This document shows positions 35,635-44,118 of a stretch of 64,000 nt of DNA, one piece after another. The stretch spans positions 12,966-76,965 of the forward strand of contig CAKUUY010000008.1 of NCBI GenBank assembly GCA_934693235.1, read 5' to 3'. Positions within the stretch are counted from its first letter, which is position 1. Each line of letters begins with the position of its first letter. This DNA is from an uncultured Candidatus Melainabacteria bacterium (lineage in GTDB: Bacteria > Cyanobacteriota > Vampirovibrionia > Gastranaerophilales > Gastranaerophilaceae). The notes under the pieces were generated by a model. That model did no database searches. It was not told the DNA's origin and was given only the letters and a program-made list of their open reading frames with translations. The translations under genes were made by a program, and so were the position numbers.

Positions 35635-36621
35635 CTACCTCTGCAAAACTCTTTCCCAATTATATGCCGTCTTAATGCTGTGGTCAAGGGTGTTTTTAGG
35701 AAGCCAATTTAAAATTTCTTTTGCTTTTGTATTGTTGGCGACTAAACTAGCAGGATCTCCCTCTCTTCTAGGTTTTTGAATAACTTGAATTTTTTTGTCG
35801 GTAACTTTTTCGCAGGTAACAAAAACTTCTTTTACAGTATTTCCGTCATTTGTCCCAAGGTTGAAAAAGTTTGTTTCTCCACCATTGTTCAAGTATTCTA
35901 GAGCTAAAAGATGGGCTTGAGCCAAGTCTTCAACGTTAATATAATCTCTTACGCAAGTTCCATCTTTTGTGGCATAGTCGTTCCCATACATTTCAAACGG
36001 TTTTCCGGAACTGAATGTTGATTTTAAAATATTGGGAATAAGGTGTGTTTCCGGTTCATGCCATTCGCCAATTCTTGTTTGGCTATCTGCTCCTGCTACA
36101 TTAAAATATCTTAAGCGAACTGATTTTAAACCATAAGCCTTGTCATAATCATCCATGATTTTTTCAATCATTAATTTTGTTTGCCCGTATGGATTTATTG
36201 GCTCTTGTGGATGTTTTTCATCAATTGGAATATATTTTGGTTCGCCATAAGTTGCAGCAGTTGACGAAAATACAATTTTTTTAATATTGTTTTCCAGCAT
36301 TGCTGACAATAAATTTAATGTTCCAATAACATTGTTAATATAATATTTTTTTGGATTTTTTACGGATTCTCCAACTTGAGAAAATGCTGCAAAATGAATT
36401 ACAGCATTAATTTTATATTTTTGAAACACGAAATTAATATCGTTTTGGGTTAGCAAATCTCCTTTGATAAATTTGACATTGCCGTATTTTGATAATGTCT
36501 TAACTGTTTCAATATGACCGGTTGATAAGTTGTCAAAGATTACAACATCATTCCCTTTTTCTAACAATGCCATTACACAATGGCTTCCTATGTATCCTGC
36601 ACCACCTGTTACTAAAATCAT
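35635..36621 (-). CDS. galE: UDP-glucose 4-epimerase
   Basis: 328 residues, a short-chain dehydrogenase/reductase. The NAD-binding ILVTGGAGYIGSHCVMALL is at the N-terminus, the catalytic Ser-Ser-Ala around VFSSTAATYGEP, and the YGQTK catalytic Tyr-Lys pair follows. RYFNVAGAD and the C-terminal substrate lid (RREGDPASLVANNTKA) are typical of GalE. It makes UDP-galactopyranose, the substrate of the neighbouring Glf, so the two genes supply UDP-galactofuranose. Its start overlaps the glf stop by one base (TAATG). Confidence 0.95.
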   Translation of the reverse strand: MILVTGGAGYIGSHCVMALLEKGNDVVIFDNLSTGHIETVKTLSKYGNVKFIKGDLLTQNDINFVFQKYKINAVIHFAAFSQVGESVKNPKKYYINNVIGTLNLLSAMLENNIKKIVFSSTAATYGEPKYIPIDEKHPQEPINPYGQTKLMIEKIMDDYDKAYGLKSVRLRYFNVAGADSQTRIGEWHEPETHLIPNILKSTFSSGKPFEMYGNDYATKDGTCVRDYINVEDLAQAHLLALEYLNNGGETNFFNLGTNDGNTVKEVFVTCEKVTDKKIQVIQKPRREGDPASLVANNTKAKEILNWLPKNTLDHSIKTAYNWERVLQR

Positions 36622-37733
36622 TATTTTGTAATCTCCTCAAATAGTTCAATAGCCCTCAAAATAGCTTTGTCCATATTATAATACTTGTAATCTCCTAATC
36701 TACCTAGGAAATGTACATTTTTCTCAGATTTTGCCAATTCTAAATATTTGTTATAAAGTTCAGTATTTTCGTTTTTGGGAATAGGGTAATATCTTTCATT
36801 TTTCCCAAGTTCAAAAGCTTCGGAATATTCTTTTGCGATAACAGTTTTGTCGGATTGGTCATCTAAATAGTATTTATACTCGTGTATTCTTGTAAAATCG
36901 TAGTTGCAAGGGTAATTTACACAAGCATTTGATTGGTAATAAGGTTTGTTATACGTTTCAAATTTAAAATTAACACTTCTGTATGGTAATTGTCCAAATT
37001 TGTAATCAAAAAATTCATCAATCGGACCGGTGTAAAATATTTCGTCAAATTCTGATGTATCAATATTATTAAACTCTGTATTAAGCTTGACCGTAATATT
37101 TTTGTTATCAAGCATTTTTTCTACAACTGAAGTGTAACCGTTCAATGGAATCCCTTGATATTTGTCCTGAAAATACCTGTTGTCTTTGGATAAATAAACC
37201 GGAACTCTTGCTGTTACTGCTCCATCAACATCTTGTGGAGAGTCGCCCCATTGCTTTTGAGTATAATGTAAAAAGATTTTTTCATACACATAATTTGCTA
37301 AAAACTTTAAATCATCATCGTCTTGTTTTTGAAATTCTAAAATCGGAACTTTGGAATTGATTTCAAAATTATCCAATAATTTGATTTCTAAAGCTTTTGC
37401 AAAACTTTCCGGAAAAACATCGTAAAGAGTGTTAAAGTTGAATGGAATATGTGTTTCTATTCCGTCAATAATTCCAATAACTTTGTGCATATAGGTGTTG
37501 AAATCTGTGAATTGTTTCAAATAATTCCAAACTTTTTCAGAATTTGTGTGAAAAATATGCGAACCATATTTATGAATCATAATACCGTTTTCGTCGCGAA
37601 AGTCGTAACAATTTCCGGCAATATGAGCCTTTTTATCAATAACAACAACTTGTTTGTTCAATTTTGTTGCAATCAAGTTTGCTATAGTTGCGCCGGAAAA
37701 GCCACTCCCAACAACTAAAAATTTCTCAGTCAT
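36621..37733 (-). CDS. glf: UDP-galactopyranose mutase
   Basis: 370 residues, a flavoenzyme converting UDP-galactopyranose to UDP-galactofuranose. The FAD site VVGSGFSGATIANLIA is near the N-terminus. NCYDFRDENGIMIHKYGSHI and HTNSEKVWNYLKQF are Glf signatures, as are YTQKQWGDSPQDV and RYFQDKYQGIPLNGYT. Galactofuranose occurs in bacterial surface glycans, so this gene predicts the glycan made by the operon. Both ends overlap neighbours by one base (TAATG), indicating translational coupling. Confidence 0.95.
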   Translation of the reverse strand: MTEKFLVVGSGFSGATIANLIATKLNKQVVVIDKKAHIAGNCYDFRDENGIMIHKYGSHIFHTNSEKVWNYLKQFTDFNTYMHKVIGIIDGIETHIPFNFNTLYDVFPESFAKALEIKLLDNFEINSKVPILEFQKQDDDDLKFLANYVYEKIFLHYTQKQWGDSPQDVDGAVTARVPVYLSKDNRYFQDKYQGIPLNGYTSVVEKMLDNKNITVKLNTEFNNIDTSEFDEIFYTGPIDEFFDYKFGQLPYRSVNFKFETYNKPYYQSNACVNYPCNYDFTRIHEYKYYLDDQSDKTVIAKEYSEAFELGKNERYYPIPKNENTELYNKYLELAKSEKNVHFLGRLGDYKYYNMDKAILRAIELFEEITK

Positions 37734-38578
37734 TATTTGTTCCTCTTGCTTCTGGTTAGTTTAATTCCAAACAACTTGAAAACCGATTTGTTTGGAAAGT
37801 CTATAAATTCGCCAATTCCAAATTTGATATGCGTAATGGGTTCCATTGTTAGTAATAAATTATTAACATGTTTAATTTTAAGATTTTGAACTGTTTCTTT
37901 CTTGTATTCTATAAAGATATTTAGTAATCGTTCACCCAAAAATCCATATATTCTGGCTTGGTAAGGTGTATAGTCTTTAATATTAATTGCTTTCTCTGCC
38001 TTCCCTAAAATATCAAATAGCCATTCACAATAATCATCAAAAATTTCTTTTTTCATAACAAACATATTACAGCAATATTCTTCTTTTTGGTGTATGCAAT
38101 TATTAATTGCAGCTATATACTGAGGGTAATCTCGTTTTATAATATCAAGAACGGTATTCATATCTTTGATAAAATGAACATCTTTGTATCTGTCATACAG
38201 GTTAACATCAAATTTATTCTTGTTTGGTAAAATTATATCGTATTCATTCATTAATTTATCAAATATTTTATTTGACCAGTCTGAAACCTCGATTTGTGCA
38301 GGGAAAATCGGCTCTTTGTACTTCTCATTAACATCCAAAAGTCTGCGATAATGAAATAAACCGTAATTATCGGCATTAATATTTTTCCAAAGCCAATACA
38401 TTCCTGTTAATTCGCAATAATTTGCGTTTTTGTGAGAAATGTTATCGCCGGTATTATCGCCAGAGATGTAAGGGATTTTCACAGTTGCAATTTCTCTCCC
38501 TACTTGTAAAGGGAGCAAAACATCGTTTTCAAATATTTGACATGGTTTATGGTAACAAACTATAATTTTGGTTTTCAA
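37733..38578 (-). CDS. DUF4422 capsular-polysaccharide glycosyltransferase-like protein
   Basis: 281 residues, soluble. KIIVCYHKPCQIFEND at the start and GDNISHKNANYCELTGMYWLW followed by YGLFHYRRLLD are the DUF4422 hallmarks. Family members sit in capsule and exopolysaccharide loci and are thought to be glycosyltransferases; the transferred sugar is not known. The tail reads SVFKLFGIKLTRSKR, a C-terminal pattern often seen in glycan-locus proteins. It overlaps the glf start by one base and is 20 bases after the second GT8 gene. Confidence 0.82.
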   Translation of the reverse strand: MKTKIIVCYHKPCQIFENDVLLPLQVGREIATVKIPYISGDNTGDNISHKNANYCELTGMYWLWKNINADNYGLFHYRRLLDVNEKYKEPIFPAQIEVSDWSNKIFDKLMNEYDIILPNKNKFDVNLYDRYKDVHFIKDMNTVLDIIKRDYPQYIAAINNCIHQKEEYCCNMFVMKKEIFDDYCEWLFDILGKAEKAINIKDYTPYQARIYGFLGERLLNIFIEYKKETVQNLKIKHVNNLLLTMEPITHIKFGIGEFIDFPNKSVFKLFGIKLTRSKRNK

Positions 38579-38598
38579 AATTTACCTTTCAAAAAATA

Positions 38599-39510
38599 TT
38601 ATTTATATGTGCTAACAATATAGGTTCTTAATACTGCCTCGTAAAACTTTCTTTGGAATAAAAAAGTTGGTCTGTGAATTATGAACTTGAATAGCGAAAG
38701 AATTTGATTAATATATCTGTATTTGAATTCTTCTGCTTTATTTTTTCTCCATGGAGTAAGTTGTAAGTATTTTATGTAGTAATTCTTGAAATAGCATAGA
38801 GAAATATCTTTCCAAGGTTTGTTTTTGGCGATGTAATGTATGATTTTAGGATTACGTGTTAAATCTGATCTGTTCATAAAATCACTGGTTTGAACATTCC
38901 AAGAGCTATCTACAATTTTAATATTTCCTTTGCAGACCTCATTTATAATTGTTTGGTCTCCACATTTTATTGTTTCAAAGTTCTCTTGCGTGTATTTCAA
39001 AAATTTTTCTTCCAAGTCTTGCTCGCGCATGTTATCTAAATCAATAACAAGTACTCCTGCATTAACGTATGTTGGGTTAATTTTTACTTCATTTGGATCA
39101 ACATCATTACAACCGGCAAATACTTCTTTTGTCAAATGAGTTTCAAATAATTCTGTTAAATCCCTATTTACAACGGTGTCGCAATCAAGATAAATTACTC
39201 TACTAACATTTGGCAAAAGGCTCGGTAGTTTTAGTCGATAGTAAGTTGCTATTGTTATGTATTTATGAGTACAAACTTTTTGATATTCATTAAAATCTTC
39301 ATCATTGATTTTTACAAAATTAATTGAACAATCTTTGATATTTTTTAATGACAAAATTTCTTTCTTATGCTCTTCTGTTATTCCGCCATCAAGAATATAA
39401 AAGCTAAGATTTGTTGACTTTGCGGAATTGCTTAAAATAGATGCAATAACAACTCCGGCATATTTAGAATAATTATCATCACAAGCTACGCAAACATTTA
39501 CATTGCTCAT
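38599..39510 (-). CDS. GT8-family glycosyltransferase, copy 2
   Basis: 303 residues. It opens NVNVCVACDDNYSKYAGVVI, with ATYYRLKLPSLLP and the metal-binding DXD motif VIYLDCDTVV, all typical of the GT8 family (retaining galactosyl- or glucosyltransferases such as those of LPS). GDQTIINEVCKG and IHYIAKNKPW are further GT8 blocks. The C-terminal ~50 residues are basic and amphipathic, probably for membrane binding. It is a tandem duplicate of the upstream gene, one base away. Acceptor unknown. Confidence 0.88.
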   Translation of the reverse strand: MSNVNVCVACDDNYSKYAGVVIASILSNSAKSTNLSFYILDGGITEEHKKEILSLKNIKDCSINFVKINDEDFNEYQKVCTHKYITIATYYRLKLPSLLPNVSRVIYLDCDTVVNRDLTELFETHLTKEVFAGCNDVDPNEVKINPTYVNAGVLVIDLDNMREQDLEEKFLKYTQENFETIKCGDQTIINEVCKGNIKIVDSSWNVQTSDFMNRSDLTRNPKIIHYIAKNKPWKDISLCYFKNYYIKYLQLTPWRKNKAEEFKYRYINQILSLFKFIIHRPTFLFQRKFYEAVLRTYIVSTYK

Positions 39511-39511
39511 A

Positions 39512-40423
39512 TTAATTTTCTCCTTTAAAAATGTATGTTCTAAGTAGTGCTTCGTAAAATCTTGGTCTTAACCAGAAAAATGGTCTGTATTTAATATATC
39601 CGATAAGATTGCATTTCAGTGCTTTTGATAACTCTTCATTATTCAACTTCCATGGCGTAAGTTGAAGATATTTAAAGTACAAATTTTTGTGAAATGAAAA
39701 ACAATTCTCTTTCCAAGGTTTATTTCTTGCCACAAAATGAATTATTTTTGGAGAACTTGTATAACTTGAACGATTGGTAAAGTTTGATGATTGGACATTC
39801 CAGTTGTCTTCTAAAATTTTAACTTCATTGCTTAAAACTCTATTTAAAACTTCTTGATCTCCGACTTTAATATTATCAATATTGGCTTTGGTGAATTGAA
39901 GAAGTTTTTCTTCAATATTATTATTTCTCCAGTATTTAAGATTTATTAAAAGTACGCCTGAATTAAAGTATTTAGGGTTCCGTTTTAGCATTCTTTTATT
40001 AATATCCTTAACTGCACCAATCGCGAAATTGGCGATATTAGTATTAAATAGTGAGTATAAACTAGTATTGGCGACAGTATCGCAATCCAAATAAATTATT
40101 TTATCAATGTTTGGAAGCAGACTAGGAAGTTTTAATCTATAATAAGCCGGAATTGTAAGATAAGAATGTGTTTTGATTTTTTTGTAATCTTCAAACAAAG
40201 ACTCATCAATTTCAACAAAGTTTATATTACAATCTTTTAAGGCTTTAAGGGATAAAATTTCTTGTTTTTTGGTACCAGAAATTCCACCATCCAAGATGAA
40301 AAAAGAAAGTTTGTCATCTGGTTTTGCATTATTGAGAACTGAAGTAATTACAACCCCCGCAAATTCTGCATAATTGTCATCACACGCGACACAAATATTT
40401 ATGTTCTCTTTTTCGCTTAACAT
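39512..40423 (-). CDS. GT8-family glycosyltransferase, copy 1, first gene of the glycan operon
   Basis: 303 residues. NINICVACDDNYAEFAGVVI, IPAYYRLKLPSLLPN and the DXD motif IIYLDCDTVA define GT8. KVGDQEVLNRVLSNEV and IIHFVARNKPWKE align with the neighbouring copy. ATG 40423 is chosen because AGGGAG lies seven bases before it; the TTG just upstream is weaker. Bases 40424-40624 before it should hold the operon promoter, but I see no clear -35/-10 pair on the minus strand. Confidence 0.88.
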   Translation of the reverse strand: MLSEKENINICVACDDNYAEFAGVVITSVLNNAKPDDKLSFFILDGGISGTKKQEILSLKALKDCNINFVEIDESLFEDYKKIKTHSYLTIPAYYRLKLPSLLPNIDKIIYLDCDTVANTSLYSLFNTNIANFAIGAVKDINKRMLKRNPKYFNSGVLLINLKYWRNNNIEEKLLQFTKANIDNIKVGDQEVLNRVLSNEVKILEDNWNVQSSNFTNRSSYTSSPKIIHFVARNKPWKENCFSFHKNLYFKYLQLTPWKLNNEELSKALKCNLIGYIKYRPFFWLRPRFYEALLRTYIFKGEN

Positions 40424-40624
40424 CAAAGCTCCCTTATTAAATTGGCTATAATCTCACCTAATATTTTTTCTAGCCTCCGTTAAAAACGGTACAACTTTTG
40501 AACTAATTTTATCATAAATACAAATGGTACAAAACTATTATTAAATTATTTTAAATAGATAAAACAATGAAAATTTACATTAAAAAAGATGGCAGATAAC
40601 AGCGTAATTATTGACAAAAAAATA

Positions 40625-40697
40625 TGCCGCAACTCGGAATTGAACCAAGGACACAGGGATTTTCAGTCCCTTGCTCTACCAACTGAGCTATTGCGGC
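40625..40697 (-). tRNA. tRNA-Phe, anticodon GAA
   Basis: A 73-base cloverleaf on the reverse strand. The acceptor stem is GCCGCAA/TTGCGGC, the D stem GCTC/GAGC, and the anticodon loop CTGAAAA gives GAA. The T arm is CTTGG-TTCAATT-CCGAG, and A is the discriminator. CCA is not encoded. Confidence 0.95.
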
Positions 40698-40720
40698 ATG
40701 TTTTATTTAATTTTCTTTGG

Positions 40721-40799
40721 AGTTGGTAGAGCAAGCTCTACGCCAATTTAAACTCCGTTCCGTTCTCACTCCACTGGGGGAGCTATTGCGGCATGTTTT
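40721..40799. repeat. Rearranged partial copies of the tRNA-Phe 5' part
   Basis: 40721-40735 is an inverted copy (15 bases) of the tRNA D-arm segment at 40670-40684. 40780-40799 is a direct 20-base copy of the tRNA 5' end plus flank (40685-40704), GAGCTATTGCGGCATGTTTT. The stretch between is not recognisable. It looks like a scar of duplication or insertion at a tRNA gene. The rest of 40800-40934 is AT-rich and holds nothing I can name. Confidence 0.7.
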
Positions 40800-40934
40800 T
40801 ATAAATTTTATAAAATAACTATTAAATTATCAAAAGTTGTAGGCAACGAAATATTCTTTGGAGTAAATGGTTGCAAATATTCAATTGCCACATTTTCTAT
40901 TATACTTACTGAATTTTTACAGTCAAGAACTTTT

Positions 40935-41483
40935 TTATTGTGCACTTGGAGCTACGTACAATGTAACGTTTCGCCCTTCTAATTGAGGCTTCTTTTCAAT
41001 AATTACAGGCATGTTTTCCATGTCTTTTAAAAATTTGTTAGCCAAATCAAATGCGAGGTTTGAGTGTTGCATTTCACGACCTCTCAACATAACAACTATT
41101 TTTACTTTGTTGCCTTGGGCAATAAATTTTTCAATACTTTTTATTCTTACTTGATAGTCATGGGTATCAATCTTATAACGAATTTTAATTTCTTTAACAT
41201 CAACGGTGTGTTGTTTCTTTTTAGCTTCTTTAGCTCGTTTTTCTAATTCGTATTTATATTTTCCATAATTTAAAATTTTTGCGACAGGAGGTTCTTGGTT
41301 TGGGTTAATCAAAACCAAATCCAAATCCGCGTCATATGCCATTTGTAACGCTATGGATGTCTTTACAACTCCTTTATTGTCTCCGTTTTGATCTATTAAT
41401 CGAACTTCTTTTGCGCGAATTCTTTCATTCATAATTGCTTGATTTTTGTTGTTTCTATTGTTTTTGTTATCGTTCGGTGCTAT
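40935..41483 (-). CDS. infC: Translation initiation factor IF-3, probable ATA start
   Basis: 182 residues from an ATA codon at 41481-41483. The conserved body starts NERIRAKEVRLIDQNGDNKG and includes PVAKILNYGKYKYE and the C-domain VKEIKIRYKIDTHDYQVRIK, with VVMLRGREMQHSNLAFDLAN. IF-3 discriminates against wrong start codons on the 30S subunit, and infC in many bacteria uses a rare AUU/AUC/AUA start for autoregulation. Here AGGAGAT sits eight bases before ATA, while the first internal ATG (41432) has no SD and would drop 17 residues. A longer frame to 41546 lacks an SD. No rpmI/rplT follow, which is unusual. Confidence 0.9.
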   Translation of the reverse strand: MAPNDNKNNRNNKNQAIMNERIRAKEVRLIDQNGDNKGVVKTSIALQMAYDADLDLVLINPNQEPPVAKILNYGKYKYELEKRAKEAKKKQHTVDVKEIKIRYKIDTHDYQVRIKSIEKFIAQGNKVKIVVMLRGREMQHSNLAFDLANKFLKDMENMPVIIEKKPQLEGRNVTLYVAPSAQ

Positions 41484-41713
41484 TGTCGTATCTCCTATAT
41501 TGTATTTACAAGTGTTATGGTAGCACAAAAATCGATTTTTTTGCATATATTTAGATAAAAAAATTTTGTAACGAAATGTAAAGTTTTTAAAAATATTATC
41601 TTAAATCCAATGTTTGTAATTGTTTTAGGCTTTTTTCTTTAAATTAATGATTAAAGTTTTTTTGAAAAAATCCGTTATATATCATGTCTAATGGATTAAT
41701 AAAGGAGTTATAT

Positions 41714-41869
41714 ATGTTTATTACAGACAAAGGGAATGAAATTGAAACGCAAGAAGTTTTTTTAGATTTGAACAATGGAGAATATCTACAATTTGATATG
41801 ACATTACAAATGCAGATTTTGTTTGATGATGCCATGACGTTTGTATCAAGGGCGGATTTAGATAATTAG
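41714..41869 (+). CDS. Small acidic protein, 51 residues
   Basis: Starts MFITDKGNEIETQEVFLDLN and ends in SRADLDN. AAAGGAG lies seven bases before the ATG and a strong terminator follows 20 bases after the stop, so it has the layout of a real single-gene unit. It has no signal peptide or membrane segment and I do not recognise a family. An ATG at 41684 in the same frame is less likely because the SD lies between the two. Bases 41547-41690 contain nothing recognised beyond the infC upstream region. Confidence 0.6.
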   Translation: MFITDKGNEIETQEVFLDLNNGEYLQFDMTLQMQILFDDAMTFVSRADLDN

Positions 41870-41888
41870 AAAACTAAAATATTTTGAG

Positions 41889-41926
41889 ATAAAGAGAACG
41901 TTAAAATTTTAACGTTCTCTTTTTTG
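41889..41926 (+). terminator. Terminator after the small acidic protein gene
   Basis: AAAGAGAACGTTAAAA pairs with TTTTAACGTTCTCTTT as a long perfect palindrome followed by T6. Confidence 0.93.
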
Positions 41927-42000
41927 TTACAATTTATAGAAAAATGTCGATTTTCGTGTAATAATTACATTATTAAAATTGTTGTAAAGAGGGATAATCT

Positions 42001-44118
42001 ATGAATAAATTTGCAAAACTTGCGTGTATTACTTCTTTAGGGTTATGTACTATCAATCCATGCTTTGCAGGGTTTAAAGAACATTTTGATTTAGGGCAAC
42101 AATATTTGTCAAATTATCAGTATTCTGGTGCAATTACAGAATTTAAGAGTGCTTTGAGGATTAATTATTTGGATAATTCTGCAAGATTAGGACTAATCAA
42201 TTCATACTTGTCTAGAGCAACATATTATGCAAATACAGACCACGATTATAAAAAAGCAGCTGATGATTATCGTGCTGCATTGTTTTACTTAACTATTTAT
42301 CCTAACGCAAATCAGGTTAAAAACTCTGCGCAAACGATAGTTTTGGTTAGCTCAAATTTGAATAAGTGTTTAAATGCAATAGAGTTTGATGCAACAGCAA
42401 AAAATAGGTATGCTACCGCAAAACAACTTCGAGCTGAAGGAAATTTTGCATCTGCCGGTTATGAATTTAATCAAGCATTATCGGATGAAAGTTTTGTTAA
42501 AGACTGTTTGCAACAAACTGCGGATATTTTGAAAGTATTAGGAAATGATCCGAAAGCAGCTGAATATTATAAAAAAGCGGTTGCGGTGGCGCCAAATGAT
42601 ATTTCTTTAAGACTTACTTATGCACAGCTTTTGGATAAGCTTGGACAGGAAGATTCTTCTGTAGATGAATACAATTATATTTTGTCAAAAACAACAGATA
42701 ACAAAGATGTTTTGTACTCTTTGGAAAGAATTTACAAGAGAAAATTAGAAGATTCGCCAAATGATGCAGCTATTACGGCAAATTTAGGTGCAATTATGCA
42801 AAAAGAGGGAAATTACGATGAAGCTTTGAGATATTATTCTAAAGCTGAATATTTAGATCCGTCAAATACAAATACAAGATTAAATGTCGGTACTCTTTAT
42901 CAGCAAAAAGGTGATTATAAAACAGCAATAACAGCTTATGATTCAATTTTAATTCTTAATCCTGAAAATGTTCAGGCAAATTTGTATAAAGCTCAGTCTC
43001 TTGCTGCGATTGGAGATAAAAAAGCGGCTTTGGATTTGTATAAAAAAGTCGCAGCATTAGAACCGGATAATGAAACTGTTCAAGCTGATATGATAAGTTT
43101 AGTTAGAGATACTATGACAATTTCGCAGTTTGTTGAGTATATTAAAAAGAATTATCCGAATAATGCAGGTGATGTTTTGTATGATTATGCGCTTGATTTG
43201 CACAAAAAAGATAAGTTAGCGGACGCAGTTAGTTTATATAACGAGGTAATTAAGCTTGACAGTAATAATTCTGAAGCTTATGTGAATTTAGCGATTGCTC
43301 AAGGTCAAGAAAAGGACTATGATGCGGCTTTAGCGACAATTAGTACTGCAAAATCAAAGTTTAGCAATAATTCTCAAATTACGGATACGGAGTTATCATT
43401 GAAAGCTCAATATACGGATGAAAAACTTGAAGTTGCGGCAAATTATTATAACAACAAAGATTACCAAAATGCGATTAATGAATACTTGAAAATCTCGCCG
43501 GCAACAGCTGATACAATGTTAGGTATTGCTTCAGCTTACCAAAACTTAAATAATACAGATAAGGCTATTGAATACTATAAGCAAGCTCTGAATTTAGCTC
43601 CTACAAATTCGGATATTGCTTATTATATTGCTGCTCTTTATGCAGATAAAGAAGATATTGAAAACGCTAATGTTTATGCTCAAAAATCTTTAACATTGAA
43701 TAAGACAAATAAGCAGGCTCAAGAGTTGGTTAAAAATATCTCAGAAAATATAACTGCTCAAAACTTAGACAAGGCTATTGCTTTGTTTGATGTTGGAAAG
43801 TATTCGGAAAGTTTGTCATTAATTAATGATATTTTAGCAAGTGATTCAAAAAATGCGTATGCTTTATACTATAGAGGTATGATTTATGACGCTCAGAAAA
43901 ATTACAATTCGGCAATCAATGATTATAAAAAAGCAATTGGTGTAAATCCTGATTTGATGATTGTAAATTATTTAATTGGTGTAGATTATGACATGCTTGA
44001 GCAATACAAAAATGCGATGTCATATTACAAAGCTTTTACAGCGACATATTCGGAAGACGATGATTATTTGAAATATGCAAAAACAAGAATAAGTGAGCTT
44101 GCGCCGTATGTCAAATAA
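42001..44118 (+). CDS. Exported TPR-repeat protein
   Basis: 705 residues. A signal peptide (MNKFAKLACITSLGLC, processed around CFAG) directs export. The rest is a long array of tetratricopeptide repeats, roughly a dozen, for example GNYDEALRYYSKAEYLDPSN, GDYKTAITAYDSILILNPEN, NTDKAIEYYKQALNLAPTN and KNYNSAINDYKKAIGVNPDL. TPRs form protein-binding solenoids, so it is probably a periplasmic or outer-membrane-associated scaffold, perhaps for envelope or pilus assembly. Spacing between repeats is irregular around residues 350-400. SD AAAGAGGG precedes the ATG. It overlaps the next gene by 11 bases. Confidence 0.88.
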   Translation: MNKFAKLACITSLGLCTINPCFAGFKEHFDLGQQYLSNYQYSGAITEFKSALRINYLDNSARLGLINSYLSRATYYANTDHDYKKAADDYRAALFYLTIYPNANQVKNSAQTIVLVSSNLNKCLNAIEFDATAKNRYATAKQLRAEGNFASAGYEFNQALSDESFVKDCLQQTADILKVLGNDPKAAEYYKKAVAVAPNDISLRLTYAQLLDKLGQEDSSVDEYNYILSKTTDNKDVLYSLERIYKRKLEDSPNDAAITANLGAIMQKEGNYDEALRYYSKAEYLDPSNTNTRLNVGTLYQQKGDYKTAITAYDSILILNPENVQANLYKAQSLAAIGDKKAALDLYKKVAALEPDNETVQADMISLVRDTMTISQFVEYIKKNYPNNAGDVLYDYALDLHKKDKLADAVSLYNEVIKLDSNNSEAYVNLAIAQGQEKDYDAALATISTAKSKFSNNSQITDTELSLKAQYTDEKLEVAANYYNNKDYQNAINEYLKISPATADTMLGIASAYQNLNNTDKAIEYYKQALNLAPTNSDIAYYIAALYADKEDIENANVYAQKSLTLNKTNKQAQELVKNISENITAQNLDKAIALFDVGKYSESLSLINDILASDSKNAYALYYRGMIYDAQKNYNSAINDYKKAIGVNPDLMIVNYLIGVDYDMLEQYKNAMSYYKAFTATYSEDDDYLKYAKTRISELAPYVK

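Noticed and set aside
35633..35659. Start of the fused glycosyltransferase at 35659
   Set aside because: It would overlap galE by 25 bases; the ATG at 35632 has an SD and begins directly at the GT2 domain.
41484..41546. infC start at 41546
   Set aside because: The extra 21 residues do not resemble IF-3, and the SD lies downstream of that ATG, before the ATA codon.
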